From assembly GCA_945877815.1 (NCBI GenBank), contig CAMDWJ010000002.1, positions 62,001 through 126,000 on the forward strand: 64,000 nt of DNA, read 5' to 3'. The position numbers and the translations under genes are program-made. Of this stretch, positions 38,477-48,977 are shown piece by piece (position 1 is the first letter of the stretch; each line of letters opens with the position of its first letter). This DNA is from Caenispirillum bisanense (GTDB taxonomy: Bacteria; Pseudomonadota; Alphaproteobacteria; Rhodospirillales; UBA2165). The notes beneath the pieces were generated by a model. The model ran no database searches. It was not told the origin of the DNA and saw nothing but the letters and a program-made list of their open reading frames with translations.

Positions 38477-39521
38477 TGCGCACCTCCACGACCGGTTCGA
38501 TGGAGGCGAGCAGTTCAAGCTGACGGATATTGGTCGGCGGAATAATCCCAAGATGCCGATAGGCACCCTCGGCGAGCACGCGGCCGCGCGAGGTACGCAT
38601 CAAAAGACCCTGGCGGATCAAGTAAGGCTCGATCACTTCTTCGATCGTGTCGCGCTCTTCCGACAAGGCCGCCGACAATGTTTCGACACCGACCGGGCCG
38701 CCGCCGTAATTCTGGGCGATGCAGCCGAGGAAGCGTCGATCCAAGGCGTCGAGGCCAAGCTGATCGACATCGAGCCGGCCGAGCGCCGCATCGGCGACCT
38801 TGTCGTCGACGACCTTGTGTCCGTCGACGGCGGCGAAATCGCGCACCCGGCGCAACAGGCGTCCGGCCACGCGCGGTGTGCCGCGCGAACGTCGCGCGAT
38901 CTCGACCGCGCCGGCGGCCGTGATGCCTAGTGCCAAAAGGTTCGCGCTGCGATCGACGATCGTGGTCAGTTCCGGGACGTCATAAAAACTCATGTGCAGC
39001 AGAATGCCGAATCGGTCGCGGAGCGGCGTCGTCAGCAATCCCGAGCGCGTGGTAGCACCCACTAGCGTGAAGGGCGGCAGGTCGATCTTAACCGAGCGCG
39101 CCGCCGGTCCTTCGCCGATCATCAGATCGAGCTGGCGGTCTTCCATCGCGGGATAGAGGATTTCTTCGACGGCCGGGCTGAGCCGATGAATTTCGTCGAT
39201 GAATAGAACGTCGTTCGGCTGCAAGTTGGTGAGAATGGCGGCAAGATCGCCGGCCTTGACGATCACCGGGCCGGAGGTCGCGCGAAAGCCCACGCCGAGT
39301 TCGCGCGCGACGATCTGGGCCAGCGTGGTTTTGCCGAGCCCGGGCGGCCCCGACAACAAAACATGATCCATCGCCTCGCCGCGCATCTTGGCGGCCTGCA
39401 CGCTGACGCGCAGATTTTCACGCACCTTGGCCTGGCCGATGAATTCGTCGAGGGTCTGCGGGCGCAACGAAACCTCGTCGCTGTCGGCCGGCAATTGGAG
39501 CGCGGTTGTCGCTTCAGACAC
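38469..39521 (-). CDS. ruvB: Holliday junction branch migration helicase RuvB
   Basis: AAA+ motor that drives branch migration with RuvA. The 350-residue product has the N-terminal [13 protein letters not shown], Walker A GPPGLGKT (about 58-65), Walker B with DEIHR (FIDEIHRL), a sensor [18 protein letters not shown] and a winged-helix tail. It overlaps ruvA by 8 bases and ybgC by 8, so ruvCAB-ybgC-tol is one unit. Confidence 0.98.
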   Translation of the reverse strand: MSEATTALQLPADSDEVSLRPQTLDEFIGQAKVRENLRVSVQAAKMRGEAMDHVLLSGPPGLGKTTLAQIVARELGVGFRATSGPVIVKAGDLAAILTNLQPNDVLFIDEIHRLSPAVEEILYPAMEDRQLDLMIGEGPAARSVKIDLPPFTLVGATTRSGLLTTPLRDRFGILLHMSFYDVPELTTIVDRSANLLALGITAAGAVEIARRSRGTPRVAGRLLRRVRDFAAVDGHKVVDDKVADAALGRLDVDQLGLDALDRRFLGCIAQNYGGGPVGVETLSAALSEERDTIEEVIEPYLIRQGLLMRTSRGRVLAEGAYRHLGIIPPTNIRQLELLASIEPVVEVRNG

Positions 39522-40161
39522 GCTCGCCTCCTGCCAGATGGGCGAGACCGTCGCGGATCAAGGTTTCGACCGGCACGTCGGTGCCGCGCGACCGTGTCGC
39601 GCGTGCGACGGCGGCAAAGGCTTCGGTGCGCCCATAGCCGAGATTGACCAAGGCCGAAACCGCATCTGCCGCCGCGGCGCCCGTGGACGGCGCGTCCGTA
39701 GCCGCGGCCGGTGCCGCCGCTAGCGCCAACGCGCTCGCCACGCCGAAGGGTGCGGCGATCAGCGCGGCCTTGTCCTTCAATTCGGTGAGGATACGAACGG
39801 CGAGCTTCGGCCCGACGCCGGGCGCTTGGGTGAGTGCCGCGCGATCGGCGGCGGCGATCGCCTGGGCAAGAATGTCGGCCGGAAGCACCGACAGGATCGC
39901 GAGCGCCAATTTGGCGCCAACACCTTGAACCGTGGTGAGCAGACGAAAGGCGCCACGCTCGGCTTCATCGAGGAAACCATAGAGATGAATGTGATCTTCG
40001 CGGACATGGGTCTCGATGGGCAGGCTGACGGTGCCCACAGCCCCGCCGACCGCCGCGATAGTGCGCGCCGAACAAAAGACGAGATAGCCGACACCGCCGA
40101 CATCGAGAACGACGCTGTCCGAAGACGTGGAATCGATCCTGCCCGTCAGCTTGGCGATCAT
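39514..40161 (-). CDS. ruvA: Holliday junction branch migration protein RuvA
   Basis: Tetrameric junction-binding partner of RuvB. The 215-residue product has domain I ([23 protein letters not shown]), helix-hairpin-helix motifs ([32 protein letters not shown]) and domain III ([18 protein letters not shown]). Its Ala-rich linker is longer than in E. coli. Overlaps ruvC by 4 bases. Confidence 0.97.
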   Translation of the reverse strand: MIAKLTGRIDSTSSDSVVLDVGGVGYLVFCSARTIAAVGGAVGTVSLPIETHVREDHIHLYGFLDEAERGAFRLLTTVQGVGAKLALAILSVLPADILAQAIAAADRAALTQAPGVGPKLAVRILTELKDKAALIAAPFGVASALALAAAPAAATDAPSTGAAAADAVSALVNLGYGRTEAFAAVARATRSRGTDVPVETLIRDGLAHLAGGERV

Positions 40162-40664
40162 AGCCGGCTCTCCACCGCCGGCGCGGTCCAGCCGGGCGCG
40201 GTGCGATGATGCGCGTGGCAGATCGCAATGGCGAGCGCGTCCGCCGCGTCAGCCGAGGTCGCGAGGGAACTGGGTAACAGCACGCGCACCATCATCTGAA
40301 TTTGCCCTTTGTCGGCGTGACCGACGCCAACCACGGATTTCTTGACCAGATTCGCGGGGTATTCGGCAACCGGCAACGCGAATCGGGCCGGAACAAGAAG
40401 GGCGATGCCCCGCGCCTGCCCGAGCTTGAGGGTCGACGCGCCGTTCTTGTTGACGAAGGTTTCCTCGACAGCCACCTCATCGGGCGCGAACTTTTCAATA
40501 ACCTCGGCGATCCCGTCATACAATTGCAGCAAGCGCTGCGATAACGGCAGCGTCGCGGTGCTGCGCACCACGCCGTCAGCGATGTAAGATAGACGATTGC
40601 CTCGGGATTCGATGATTCCCCAACCGGTATTCCTCAATCCTGGGTCTATGCCTAAAAGGCGCAT
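40158..40664 (-). CDS. ruvC: Crossover junction endodeoxyribonuclease RuvC
   Basis: Resolves Holliday junctions by symmetric nicking. The 168-residue product begins [16 protein letters not shown] (catalytic Asp7) and has [21 protein letters not shown] (Glu) and [15 protein letters not shown] (Asp pair). The open frame overlaps ruvA by 4 bases. The 5' gap to the yebC stop is 30 bases. Confidence 0.97.
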   Translation of the reverse strand: MRLLGIDPGLRNTGWGIIESRGNRLSYIADGVVRSTATLPLSQRLLQLYDGIAEVIEKFAPDEVAVEETFVNKNGASTLKLGQARGIALLVPARFALPVAEYPANLVKKSVVGVGHADKGQIQMMVRVLLPSSLATSADAADALAIAICHAHHRTAPGWTAPAVESRL

Positions 40665-40694
40665 CGCCTGACTTCTTATCCCCTCAGCCCAGCC

Positions 40695-41444
40695 TCACGA
40701 ACTGAGGCGGGCCATGACCTCCTCGGGAATGTCGAAATTGGCGGCGACGCGCTGAACGTCGTCGCTGTCTTCGAGCACATCGAGAAGCTTGAGCAATGTT
40801 TCCGCGTCCTTCTCATCGACCGGAATGGTGTTCTGCGGCCGCCAATCGAATCGGGCCGCATCGGGCTCGCCGAGCCGTTTCGTCAATTCTTCACGCACCA
40901 TGCCGAGATTGTCGGTAGCACAATAAATATCGTGCCCCGTGTCGTCGGACACCACGTCGTCCGCGCCGACATCCAGCGCCGCCTCAAAGATCGCATCGGC
41001 CGTTCCCGCCGCGACCGGATAACGGATCATTCCGACGCGGTCGAACATGAAACTGACAGCGCCGTTTTCGGCCATGTTGCCGGCATGCTTGCCGAAGGCC
41101 GTACGCACATCCGAAGCCGTGCGATTGCGATTGTCGGTCAAGGCCTCGACGATGATCGCGACGCCGCCAGGTCCGAAGCCCTCGTAACGCACCTCTTCGT
41201 AATTCGCATCGTCGTCGCCGCCGGCTGCGCGCTTGATCGCCCGGTCGATATTGTCCTTCGGCATATTGGCCTGGCGCGCCGCCTGGATCGCCGAGCGTAG
41301 CCGGGGATTGAGGGTGGGATCTGGTAACCCCTGTTTCGCGGAGACGGTGACTTCTCGGATCAGCTTCGCGAAGAGTCGGGCGCGCTTTTGATCCTGCGCA
41401 CCTTTTCGATACATGATGTTCTTAAATTGGGAATGGCCTGCCAT
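40695..41444 (-). CDS. YebC/PmpR family transcriptional regulator
   Basis: Member of the TACO1/YebC family, 249 residues, beginning [21 protein letters not shown]. It contains [32 protein letters not shown] and acidic C-terminal parts. Members act as DNA-binding regulators (PmpR) or translation factors; which applies here cannot be told. It is the first gene of the yebC-ruv-tol block; the 235-base region upstream must hold the promoter. Confidence 0.93.
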   Translation of the reverse strand: MAGHSQFKNIMYRKGAQDQKRARLFAKLIREVTVSAKQGLPDPTLNPRLRSAIQAARQANMPKDNIDRAIKRAAGGDDDANYEEVRYEGFGPGGVAIIVEALTDNRNRTASDVRTAFGKHAGNMAENGAVSFMFDRVGMIRYPVAAGTADAIFEAALDVGADDVVSDDTGHDIYCATDNLGMVREELTKRLGEPDAARFDWRPQNTIPVDEKDAETLLKLLDVLEDSDDVQRVAANFDIPEEVMARLSS

Positions 41445-41679
41445 GTGCGCTCTTTACCGATAGGGATAGTCCGAATCGGTTGCATAGCACGAATCGCACT
41501 ACCGGACCACAGTCCGAGAGCTAACAATCCAATATGGCAAGTTTGCGGCCCAAAGGCCGCGAACCGCTGTAGGGTGCGGAAATCGGGCGGCTCGCCGCAT
41601 AGGTCGTTGACGGTCGCCCCGGCGCTCAGGGCATAATCGGAACCGGCGCCAGACGTAACGCCAACAGGGGGAAGTCAAA
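41445..41679. promoter_or_regulatory. Divergent promoter region of yebC and the chemoreceptor-like gene
   Basis: No gene. TTGACG (41607-41612) and CATAAT (41632-41637) with a 19-base spacer could serve the rightward gene. A hairpin GCGGCC-CAAA-GGCCGC lies at 41545-41560. No clear promoter was seen for yebC. Confidence 0.4.
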
Positions 41680-44538
41680 ATGCTCAATATGCGACGGAAT
41701 CGGACGACCGATACCGTCGAGACCGGTGCCGATGGCGCACCGGCCGACGACTCCGCCTTGGGAGAGCCGACACAGCGCCGGCTCCCGTTGATCGGGATCG
41801 GCATGCAGGTGGCGGCCCTGATCGTCGTCGGCATACTCATGATCGCCGGGCTCGCGCTGGTCGGCGACGCACGCCTCGCTGCCACCGTCGCCCACGACCA
41901 ATCCGATCGCCGCGTATTGGACAGCGACCGCGCCGACGTTGCGCTGAGTTTGGCCAATGCCCAGCGCGCCGAAGCCATGAGCGCCGGCTTCCTCGATTCC
42001 TTTTCCCGAGCTGGGCAGAATATCATCCTGGGGCGCGCCGTATCGGCGGCAGCCGATGCCGCCGAACGCTCGCTGACCGATTTTGCCCAATCGCTGCAAA
42101 CCCTCGATAACGCCAGCCGAACCTACGCCGTGGCCGCCGCCAAATCCTTCTATCTGCGTGCATGGGACGAGACAGTGGAGAATGCCCAGGAGGCTTCCTT
42201 CATCCGTGTCAATCGTGAACGCGTCGCCTTAATCTTGAAGACCAGCCAGGAGCTTCCGGCAGCACTCGCGGGCATCGTGCTCGACAACCAAGAAACGATG
42301 GCGACCGTGCGCGGCGGCAATGTCGCCGATGCGCGTGAAATTTTCCTCACCCGCCAGGCGCCGAAGATCGCCGGGCTCGATCAATCCTTGGTGACCATCC
42401 GCACAGCGATGATCGACTTCTCCGCCGATATGGCGACCCGCCATGCCGGACTGTCCCGCGCGATCGAGACCGACACCCAAAATCGCTATGACGATCAGCG
42501 CCAATCGATCCGCCTGCAAATCCTGCTTCTGGTGCTCGTCCTGTGCGCGGGCGGCGCCTTGATCGCGATCTATGGCCTCGCCATACCGCTTGCCGATCTG
42601 GCGGCCGCCGCCGGTCGCTTCGCCCAAGGCCGCTTCGAGGTACCGACGACGGTGCTCGGACGACGCGACGAGCTCGGGCGCCTCTCGAGCGCGCTCGAAC
42701 GGCTGCGCGAAACCATTTTCACGGAGAAGCAAGCCGAAACGCAAAAGGATCACGAACAGAAGGAAGCCGACCGGCTGTCGCGCATGACGCTGGAGCGCGA
42801 AGTTCAACAGCTCCGCCGCGACCGCGACCGGCTGGAGAAAGAACGCGCCGAGCGCGAGCAGGCCGATTCCGAACGCCCGCAGATCTCCCCCGAAACGATC
42901 GACCGAGAGCGCGCGACATTGCGCGCCGAACTGGCGGCCGAGGCGGACCGCAAGCTCGCCGAGCTTGGCACCCAGTATCGTACCGCGCTCGATCAGGCCA
43001 ACGCCGAAGTCGCGCGTCTCACGACGGAACTTGAAAAACAGAAGGCCATCCCCGCACCTGCCCCGGTTGAAGACAAGGCGCAGCGCGAGGCATTGGACAA
43101 AGCCCACGCCGAGATCATCCGCCTGAGCACTGAGTTGCTCAGGCTGCGCAACGTCCCGCCATCCGCTCCGGTGGAGGACAAGGCACAGCGCGAAGCGCTG
43201 GAAAAAGCCCAAGCCGAGATCACGCGCCTGATCGCCGAGTTGCAGAAGGCACGCAACGTCCCGCCGCCAGCCCCGGTCGAGAACAAAGCACAGCGCGAAG
43301 CGCTGGAGAAAGCCCAAGCCGAAATCACGCGCCTGACCGCAGAATTGGGAAAAGCCCGCGCGACACCGGCCCCGGTTGTCGACCCGAATATCCGCGATGC
43401 CCTCGCGGCAGCACGCACCGAAGCGGTGCGGCTGCGCAACGAACAGACCCGCGAGCGCGCCGTCGCGCGCAAAGCCGCAACCGACGCGGCGGCACAACTC
43501 GCCGCAGCGACGGCCGCCGCCGCAGAATTGCGCATTTCCATCGCAGCTGCGGAAGAAGACAAGCGCCGTCTAGGTTCGGAACTGGCATTCGTAAAGCAGT
43601 TGCGCGACGACGAATTGGAGAATGCGCGCACCAACCAGGCACGTGCGGTTGCCGAGACGGAACACCGCCTCGGTGAACAATATGCCGACCGGCTGCAAGT
43701 TCTGAGCGAACTCGCCAATAGTTTCGAAAGTTCGATCGCGAACGCCATGACCGCCGTGCAGCACGCCTCCGACGGGGTCAGGCAAGCCTCCGATCGCATC
43801 GGCGACGCTGCCCAGCGCTCGACCCAATATAGCGGCGAGACAGCGGAGCGCGTTGGCCGCGCCTCCACCAGTATCCACGCGGCAGCCACGTCAGCCGAGC
43901 AGATCGCCACCGCCATAGACGAGATCGCGCGTCAGTCGTCGCAATCCTCGCAAGTCGCCGGCAACGCCGTCGTTTCCGCGCGCGCCGCGATCGACGCAGT
44001 GCAAGCCCTCGAAGGAGCTGCCAACCGGATGAACGAGGCCGGCGCGGTTCTGAACGATATCGCGGAACGGACCAATGTGCTGTCGCTGAACGCCACCATC
44101 GAAGCCGCGCGCGCCGGCGATTCCGGCAAAGGCTTCGTCGTCGTCGCGGCCGAGATCAAGTCGCTCGCCAACCGCGCCGGTCGCACGGCTAAGGAATTGG
44201 CCGAGCGCGTGAAGGCGGTCGCTTCCGCGACCGGATCTGTCCGCACGGCATTCACGGGCGTCAGTACGGCGATCACGCAGATCGAGACACTCTCGGCCAC
44301 CACGACGCGCGACATCACGCAGCAGGGCGCGACAGCGCGAACCGTCGTCCAGGGCGTTCACGCAGCCGCTGATGGAACCGATGGGATCGGTCGAGCACTT
44401 GGCGAGACCAATGCATCGGTCGCGAGTGCCGGCCACGTTGTCGCCCAGGCGCACACGGCGTCTGACATCCTGACGGTACAGGCCCAGGAGCTGCGTAAGC
44501 AGATCGATGAATTCCTGGCCGCGATCCGCGCGGCCTGA
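41680..44538 (+). CDS. Large methyl-accepting chemotaxis-type protein with internal tandem repeats
   Basis: A 952-residue protein. Two membrane helices (about 35-57 and 270-295) bound an extracytoplasmic sensor domain of about 210 residues. A HAMP-like segment follows, then a very long charged coiled coil (about 345-660), then an MCP signalling domain near the C terminus whose hairpin tip reads [21 protein letters not shown]. The coiled coil holds three tandem 33-35-residue repeats of the [17 protein letters not shown] type at DNA 43066-43374. Most MCPs lack such an insert. No che genes are adjacent. A class with KNRAG-like tip variation is possible; the ligand is unknown. AGGGGGAAG precedes the ATG. 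Confidence 0.88.
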   Translation: MLNMRRNRTTDTVETGADGAPADDSALGEPTQRRLPLIGIGMQVAALIVVGILMIAGLALVGDARLAATVAHDQSDRRVLDSDRADVALSLANAQRAEAMSAGFLDSFSRAGQNIILGRAVSAAADAAERSLTDFAQSLQTLDNASRTYAVAAAKSFYLRAWDETVENAQEASFIRVNRERVALILKTSQELPAALAGIVLDNQETMATVRGGNVADAREIFLTRQAPKIAGLDQSLVTIRTAMIDFSADMATRHAGLSRAIETDTQNRYDDQRQSIRLQILLLVLVLCAGGALIAIYGLAIPLADLAAAAGRFAQGRFEVPTTVLGRRDELGRLSSALERLRETIFTEKQAETQKDHEQKEADRLSRMTLEREVQQLRRDRDRLEKERAEREQADSERPQISPETIDRERATLRAELAAEADRKLAELGTQYRTALDQANAEVARLTTELEKQKAIPAPAPVEDKAQREALDKAHAEIIRLSTELLRLRNVPPSAPVEDKAQREALEKAQAEITRLIAELQKARNVPPPAPVENKAQREALEKAQAEITRLTAELGKARATPAPVVDPNIRDALAAARTEAVRLRNEQTRERAVARKAATDAAAQLAAATAAAAELRISIAAAEEDKRRLGSELAFVKQLRDDELENARTNQARAVAETEHRLGEQYADRLQVLSELANSFESSIANAMTAVQHASDGVRQASDRIGDAAQRSTQYSGETAERVGRASTSIHAAATSAEQIATAIDEIARQSSQSSQVAGNAVVSARAAIDAVQALEGAANRMNEAGAVLNDIAERTNVLSLNATIEAARAGDSGKGFVVVAAEIKSLANRAGRTAKELAERVKAVASATGSVRTAFTGVSTAITQIETLSATTTRDITQQGATARTVVQGVHAAADGTDGIGRALGETNASVASAGHVVAQAHTASDILTVQAQELRKQIDEFLAAIRAA
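43066..43374 (+). repeat. In-frame 105-base tandem repeats in the chemoreceptor-like gene
   Basis: Three successive units encode [40 protein letters not shown] and [20 protein letters not shown], each followed by a Leu-rich heptad segment and ending in PPxA (35, 35 and 33 residues). The units keep the reading frame and the coiled-coil heptads, so they lengthen the rod between the HAMP and signalling domains. Confidence 0.85.
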
Positions 44539-44547
44539 CCTCCGTCG

Positions 44548-45357
44548 TTAGACGGGGGTCGGCGCCAATCCGCCGCCGATGCGCAACGGCCGGCAGCTCA
44601 ACGCGAGCCCGGTGGCATCGTCGGTTTCCACCAGAACGGCGCACACGGTCGCTTCGCCTTCGGCCGGTTGCAGCCGATCGCCCGGCACCTTGCGGATGAA
44701 GCGCGCGAGCGCCGCTTCCTTCTTCATGCCGATCACCGAATTGTAATCGCCGCACATGCCGGCATCCGTCTGATAGGCGGTGCCTCTCGGTAGAACGCGC
44801 GCGTCCGCCGTGGGAATGTGCGAATGCGAGCCGACCACCATCGAGACCCGGCCGTCGAGGAAAACGCCCATCGCGGATTTTTCGCTCGTCGCCTCGGCAT
44901 GCACGTCGACGACGATGGCATCGACAGTGGCGCCGAGACGATGATTGGCGAGCGCACTTTCCACCGAAGCAAAAGGATCGTCGAGCGGTTCCATGAACAG
45001 ACGCCCCATTACCTGGATAACCAGGACGCGGCGGCCGCTCGCCGTCTGCGCAACGATAGAGCCCTTGCCGGGCGTGAGCTGCGGATAATTGTTGGGACGC
45101 AGCAACCGCGGCTCGCGGTCGATATAAGTGACGACCTCGCGCTGATCCCAGGCATGGTTTCCCGTCACGATCACATCGATACCGGCGTCGAAGAATTCGT
45201 TACAGATTTTTTCGGTGATTCCGAAGCCATGCGCTGCATTCTCTCCATTGGCGATAAACATGTCGGGTGCGTAGCGCGCACGGATTTCAACAAGACTCGA
45301 CAGCACCGCCTCGCGCCCACTCTTGCCGACGATATCTCCGAAATAGACGATTTTCAT
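44548..45357 (-). CDS. YmdB-family metallophosphoesterase
   Basis: A 269-residue protein of the YmdB/TIGR00282 type, phosphodiesterases reported to act on 2',3'-cyclic nucleotides. Metal ligands are visible in FGDIVGKSGRE, NGENAAHGFG, TGNHAWDQRE and VVGSHSHIPTAD. ATG at 45357 overlaps the fau stop (ATGA), so the two are coupled. It ends 10 bases from the convergent chemoreceptor gene. Confidence 0.93.
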   Translation of the reverse strand: MKIVYFGDIVGKSGREAVLSSLVEIRARYAPDMFIANGENAAHGFGITEKICNEFFDAGIDVIVTGNHAWDQREVVTYIDREPRLLRPNNYPQLTPGKGSIVAQTASGRRVLVIQVMGRLFMEPLDDPFASVESALANHRLGATVDAIVVDVHAEATSEKSAMGVFLDGRVSMVVGSHSHIPTADARVLPRGTAYQTDAGMCGDYNSVIGMKKEAALARFIRKVPGDRLQPAEGEATVCAVLVETDDATGLALSCRPLRIGGGLAPTPV

Positions 45358-45953
45358 GCAACGGCCTTTGCGATCTCTAACACGGATTCCTCTGTCAGTA
45401 TCCAATCCAGCGGCTGGTCGAACGGCTCGTGCGGAAACGAGTCAACTCGCTGGCCGGCGAAGGCAACCCCGACCGCGAGAAATGGAGGCGTGCGCCGCAG
45501 CATGCGCAACTGCTCGATCGTGCGGTCATAGTAGCCGCCGCCATATCCGAGCCGGTAGCCCGCTTCGTCGAACGCCAACAGCGGAACGAGCGAGATATCC
45601 GGCGTGACCGGCGGACGATCCGGCCCCGGTTCGGGAATACCGAAGGACGAAACGATGAACGGCATGCCGGGCTCCCAGACGCGGAAGGTGAGCGGCATAT
45701 GCTTCACCGTCACCACCGGCAGGGCGCAGACGCAGCCGCGTTCGTTTAGAGCCTCGATCAAGGGAAGGACATCGAATTCTTCCGCCACCGGCCAAAAGGC
45801 CGAGACGACCGTGCCGCGCGTTGGCGAAAAGGTTTCGAGGAAACGGTCGCGCACCGCCAGGGCCGCAGCATTCGGATCGATGCGACCGAGCAGGGCCGCA
45901 CGCGCGGCGATTGCCTGTTTGCGCAGATCGCGCTTGAAAAGCCTAGTATTCAT
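45354..45953 (-). CDS. fau: 5-formyltetrahydrofolate cyclo-ligase
   Basis: Converts 5-formyl-THF to 5,10-methenyl-THF with ATP. The 199-residue product starts KRDLRKQAIAARAAL, with the substrate-loop region LPVVTVKHMPLTFRVWEPG and the ATP-binding GYRLGYGGGYYDRTI near the C terminus. In E. coli the homologue ygfA lies beside ssrS and zapA; the same order is kept here with the candidate 6S RNA upstream. Confidence 0.94.
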   Translation of the reverse strand: MNTRLFKRDLRKQAIAARAALLGRIDPNAAALAVRDRFLETFSPTRGTVVSAFWPVAEEFDVLPLIEALNERGCVCALPVVTVKHMPLTFRVWEPGMPFIVSSFGIPEPGPDRPPVTPDISLVPLLAFDEAGYRLGYGGGYYDRTIEQLRMLRRTPPFLAVGVAFAGQRVDSFPHEPFDQPLDWILTEESVLEIAKAVA

Positions 45954-45969
45954 CGAACCGAACGGGAAA

Positions 45970-46137
45970 GGGTGGGTGACGCCGCAAGAACCGTCGAGGT
46001 CGTATCGCCCTAGGCCCTACGGTCTAGGTGGGCGCCATATACCGAGCCCGAAGGCCCGACAGGGACAGCTCCCTTTGGAAGTGAATCGGCCCTGGGGATT
46101 TTCACATCTAACGCGAGCCGCAGCGTCAACCCGACCT
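45970..46137 (-). ncRNA. ssrS: Candidate 6S RNA
   Basis: The interval between zapA and fau is the usual 6S RNA position in Proteobacteria. On the minus strand GGGTTGACGCTGC near the 5' end can pair with GCGGCGTCACCC near the 3' end, about 160 bases apart, giving the closing stem. Inside is a bulged region, and a long hairpin with GCTGTCCCTG, CTCGGTATATGGCGCCCACC and the stem CGCCCACCTAGACC / GGCCTAGGGCG. The size, closing stem and synteny fit 6S RNA, which inhibits sigma-70 RNA polymerase. The ends are approximate, and no covariance model was run. The 5' end nearly touches the zapA stop, so it may be processed from the zapA transcript. Confidence 0.7.
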
Positions 46138-46141
46138 ACAC

Positions 46142-46471
46142 TTAGGCTCGTTCGAGCCGCTCGGCAATGCCTTCGATTCTGTTGGCCAGGCGGTCGAGAT
46201 CGGTCAGAGCCATGGATCCCGCGCCCGAAGCGGCCCCGCGCCGCTCGTTTCGGACGTTATCGAGTTCGCTGTAGACCTCCGACAATTCGTCGGCCACCAA
46301 CAGGGACGCCATCACCAACAGGCGCGCATCGCCCACCTGGCCGACCGCCGCCACCAGTTCGTCGACCCGCTTGTCGACATATCGGGCGAGCCGCGCCAAA
46401 TGCGCCTCCTGTCCGTCGTCGCAGGCGATATCGTATTTTCGTCCATTAATGGTGACCGCGACCTTGGCCAT
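46142..46471 (-). CDS. zapA: Cell division protein ZapA
   Basis: Small FtsZ-ring stabiliser. The 109-residue product starts with VTINGRKYDIACDDGQE (VAVTING-type), then ARYVDKRVDELVAAVGQVGDARLLVMASLLVADELSEVYSELD (shown only in part) and a C-terminal coiled coil with LDRLANRIEGIAERLE. Located after the DUF4164-like gene and before 6S RNA, all on the minus strand. Confidence 0.95.
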   Translation of the reverse strand: MAKVAVTINGRKYDIACDDGQEAHLARLARYVDKRVDELVAAVGQVGDARLLVMASLLVADELSEVYSELDNVRNERRGAASGAGSMALTDLDRLANRIEGIAERLERA

Positions 46472-46518
46472 CTGTTACTCCCGCCGGCATCGTCCCAATT
46501 GGACTCAGCCGTCATGTT

Positions 46519-46797
46519 TCATTCGTCGAGTAGGACTTTAACTCTGCCGATCGCCGCATCGAGGCGCGCCGTCACCGCCCGGTTGCTATCCTTCAACCGG
46601 CTGATTTCCGCGCGCGCCGCGGCTAATTCGCTGGCGGTTTGCACCTGGGTGCCGGTCGATCCCGCCCGCGCCTCAACCGCACGCTCAAGGCGCTCGATAG
46701 CCGTCTCCAGCCGCGACTTGGCCTGCTGGATGTTGTTCGATGGGTCGTTGGGTTTGATCGTCACCAGGAGCCTGACATCCGTGTGATTCGCGGGCAC
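46519..46797 (-). CDS. DUF4164-like small coiled-coil protein
   Basis: A 92-residue, highly charged, mostly helical protein (SRLETAIERLERAVEAR, then SELAAARAEISRLKDSNR and LDAAIGRVKVLLDE). Its position next to zapA suggests the DUF4164 group found there in other alphaproteobacteria and perhaps a ZapB-like role in division. The family was recognised by position and coiled-coil pattern. The start is not certain; ATG at 46797 is used. Confidence 0.68.
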   Translation of the reverse strand: MPANHTDVRLLVTIKPNDPSNNIQQAKSRLETAIERLERAVEARAGSTGTQVQTASELAAARAEISRLKDSNRAVTARLDAAIGRVKVLLDE

Positions 46798-46966
46798 CTT
46801 ACGCCGCGTCGTCGAAATCCGTCAACCGGGACAAGGGCATACGGACCTGTTTTTGACTGAAATTTGATAGTTGACGATCCGGCCCTCAGACCCGATTGTG
46901 CCCCGCGTTCAGCGCCCGCGAGCGGGCCCGGACCGCCTTATTTCAGATACGGAGGATTCAATATCC

Positions 46967-47971
46967 ATGCGCGTCGCCATTAACGGATTTGGACGCATCG
47001 GGCGTCTCGTTTATCGGGCCATTCTGGAATCGAAACGCTCCGACATCGAGGTCGTGGGCATCAACGATCTCGGCCCCGCAGCGACCAGCGCGCATCTTCT
47101 GAAATACGATTCCGTGCACGGCATCCTGCCCTTCGACGTCAAGGCGACCGAGACCAGTCTCGACGCCGGCCAAGGCCCGGTGAAGATCACCGCCGAGCGC
47201 GATCCCGCCAAGCTGCCGTGGAAGGATCTGGGCGTCGACATTGCACTCGAATGCACCGGCATCTTCACCAGCAAAGCGAAGGCGGGCGCGCATCTCACCG
47301 CAGGCGCCAAGCGCGTGTTGATCTCCGCCCCAGCCGACGACGCCGACCTGACCGTCGTCTACGGCGTCAATAACGACAAGCTGACGGCTCAGCACACGAT
47401 CGTCTCCAACGCGTCGTGCACAACCAACTGCCTCGCCCCCGTCGCCTTTGTGCTCAACAATTCCATCGGAATCGTGCGCGGCTTCATGACCACCGTGCAC
47501 TCCTATACGGGCGACCAGATGGTGGTCGATACGCTGCACAAGGATCTGCGCCGCTCACGTGCCGCCGCAGTCTCGATGATCCCGACCTCGACCGGTGCCG
47601 CCCGAGCCATCGGGCTCGTGTTGCCGGAACTCAAAGGCAAGCTCGACGGCAGCGCCATCCGCGTGCCAACGCCCAACGTCTCGATGATCGACCTCACCTT
47701 CGTCGCCTGCAAGAAGACCTCGGTGCAGGAAGTAAACGACGCGGTCCGCAAGGCGGCAACGTCCGGCAGCCTCAAAGGCATCCTCGGCATCAGTGACGAG
47801 CCGTTGGTGTCGCACGACTTCAATCACGATCCGCGCTCGTCGATTCTCGACAGCATGGAAACGCAGGTAATCGACGGCGATTTCGTGCGCGTGCTGTCGT
47901 GGTACGACAACGAATGGGGTTTCTCCAATCGTATGGTCGATACCATGGGTGCGATCGGCAGGACTCTCTAG
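46967..47971 (+). CDS. gap: Type I glyceraldehyde-3-phosphate dehydrogenase
   Basis: Central glycolysis/gluconeogenesis and Calvin-type enzyme oxidising G3P to 1,3-bisphosphoglycerate. The 334-residue product begins MRVAINGFGRIGRLVYRAIL, contains the catalytic Cys in SNASCTTNCLAP (about 151) and ends with WYDNEWGFSNRM. The ATG at 46967 has GGAGGA about 10 bases upstream; upstream in-frame codons lack homology. It is divergent from the 46519 gene. A GC-rich hairpin follows. Confidence 0.97.
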   Translation: MRVAINGFGRIGRLVYRAILESKRSDIEVVGINDLGPAATSAHLLKYDSVHGILPFDVKATETSLDAGQGPVKITAERDPAKLPWKDLGVDIALECTGIFTSKAKAGAHLTAGAKRVLISAPADDADLTVVYGVNNDKLTAQHTIVSNASCTTNCLAPVAFVLNNSIGIVRGFMTTVHSYTGDQMVVDTLHKDLRRSRAAAVSMIPTSTGAARAIGLVLPELKGKLDGSAIRVPTPNVSMIDLTFVACKKTSVQEVNDAVRKAATSGSLKGILGISDEPLVSHDFNHDPRSSILDSMETQVIDGDFVRVLSWYDNEWGFSNRMVDTMGAIGRTL

Positions 47972-47986
47972 GCGATAACCTAAACT

Positions 47987-48011
47987 GGCGCGGCACGTCC
48001 GGTGCCGCGCC
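47987..48011 (+). terminator. Hairpin after gap
   Basis: GGCGCGGCAC (47987-47996) and GTGCCGCGCC (48002-48011) pair perfectly around a 5-base loop. The following sequence is only weakly T-rich (GCCTTCTCC), so termination may be partial or factor-dependent. Confidence 0.6.
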
Positions 48012-48040
48012 GCCTTCTCCAAGGATGATGGCGGGGCTCC

Positions 48041-48967
48041 ATGCAGCCGATCATATCCATCGTCAATCTATCCAAGACCTATGGATCCGGGTTCCAGGCG
48101 CTCAAAAACGTCAACCTCGAGATCCGCAAAGGCGAAATTTTCGCCCTGCTCGGCCCCAACGGCGCCGGCAAGACGACACTGATCAATATCGTCTGCGGCA
48201 TCGTCAATCCGGGCGAAGGCCATGTCTCGGCCGACGGCCATGATGTCGTTACCGACTATCGCGCCGCACGCACCAAGATCGGACTGGTACCCCAGGAATT
48301 GGTGACCGACGCCTTCGAGACCGTCTGGGCGACCGTCAGCTTCAGCCGCGGCCTGTTCGGACGCCCACGCAACCCCGCCTATATCGAGAAAGTCCTCAAA
48401 GACCTGTCGCTCTGGGACAAGAAGGACAGCAAGATCATGACGCTGTCCGGCGGCATGAAGCGCCGCGTGCTGATCGCCAAGGCGCTTTCGCACGAACCGC
48501 AAATTCTGTTCCTCGACGAACCGACGGCCGGCGTCGATGTCGAACTGCGTCGCGACATGTGGGGCATGGTGCGCACACTACGCGATTCCGGCGTCACGAT
48601 CGTGCTCACCACGCATTATATCGAAGAGGCCGAGGACATGGCCGACCGGGTCGGCGTGATCAGCGGCGGCGAAATAATTTTGGTCGAGGACAAAGCCGAA
48701 CTCATGCGCAAGCTCGGCAAGAAGCAATTGACAATGCAGCTCACAGACAAGCTCGACAGCATCCCCGACTCGCTCGTGCCCTATGGTCTGACGCTGGCCC
48801 CCGACGGCACCGCGTTGGTCTATAGTTACGACACCCGGGCCGAACGCACGGGTATCACCGCCCTGCTTGGTGCGATGAACGAAGCCGGCGTGCGGTTCAG
48901 CGACGTGCAAACTACGCAAAGTTCGCTCGAGGATATTTTCGTCAGTCTGGTGCAGGCCAAACCATGA
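48041..48967 (+). CDS. ABC-2 type exporter ATPase
   Basis: A 308-residue ABC ATPase of the multidrug/polysaccharide export (ABC-2) type: Walker [10 protein letters not shown], signature [15 protein letters not shown], Walker [16 protein letters not shown], and the His switch TTHYIEEAE. The C-terminal extension of about 80 residues is typical of drug-type (CcmA/NatA-like) ATPases. The permease follows 10 bases downstream. Substrate unknown. Confidence 0.9.
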   Translation: MQPIISIVNLSKTYGSGFQALKNVNLEIRKGEIFALLGPNGAGKTTLINIVCGIVNPGEGHVSADGHDVVTDYRAARTKIGLVPQELVTDAFETVWATVSFSRGLFGRPRNPAYIEKVLKDLSLWDKKDSKIMTLSGGMKRRVLIAKALSHEPQILFLDEPTAGVDVELRRDMWGMVRTLRDSGVTIVLTTHYIEEAEDMADRVGVISGGEIILVEDKAELMRKLGKKQLTMQLTDKLDSIPDSLVPYGLTLAPDGTALVYSYDTRAERTGITALLGAMNEAGVRFSDVQTTQSSLEDIFVSLVQAKP

Positions 48968-48977
48968 AGGATCAGCT

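Noticed and set aside
46102-46129. TTGACG near 46124-46129 as a 6S RNA promoter
   Set aside because: The same bases form part of the proposed closing stem of the RNA, so the promoter reading conflicts; the RNA more likely starts upstream or is processed.
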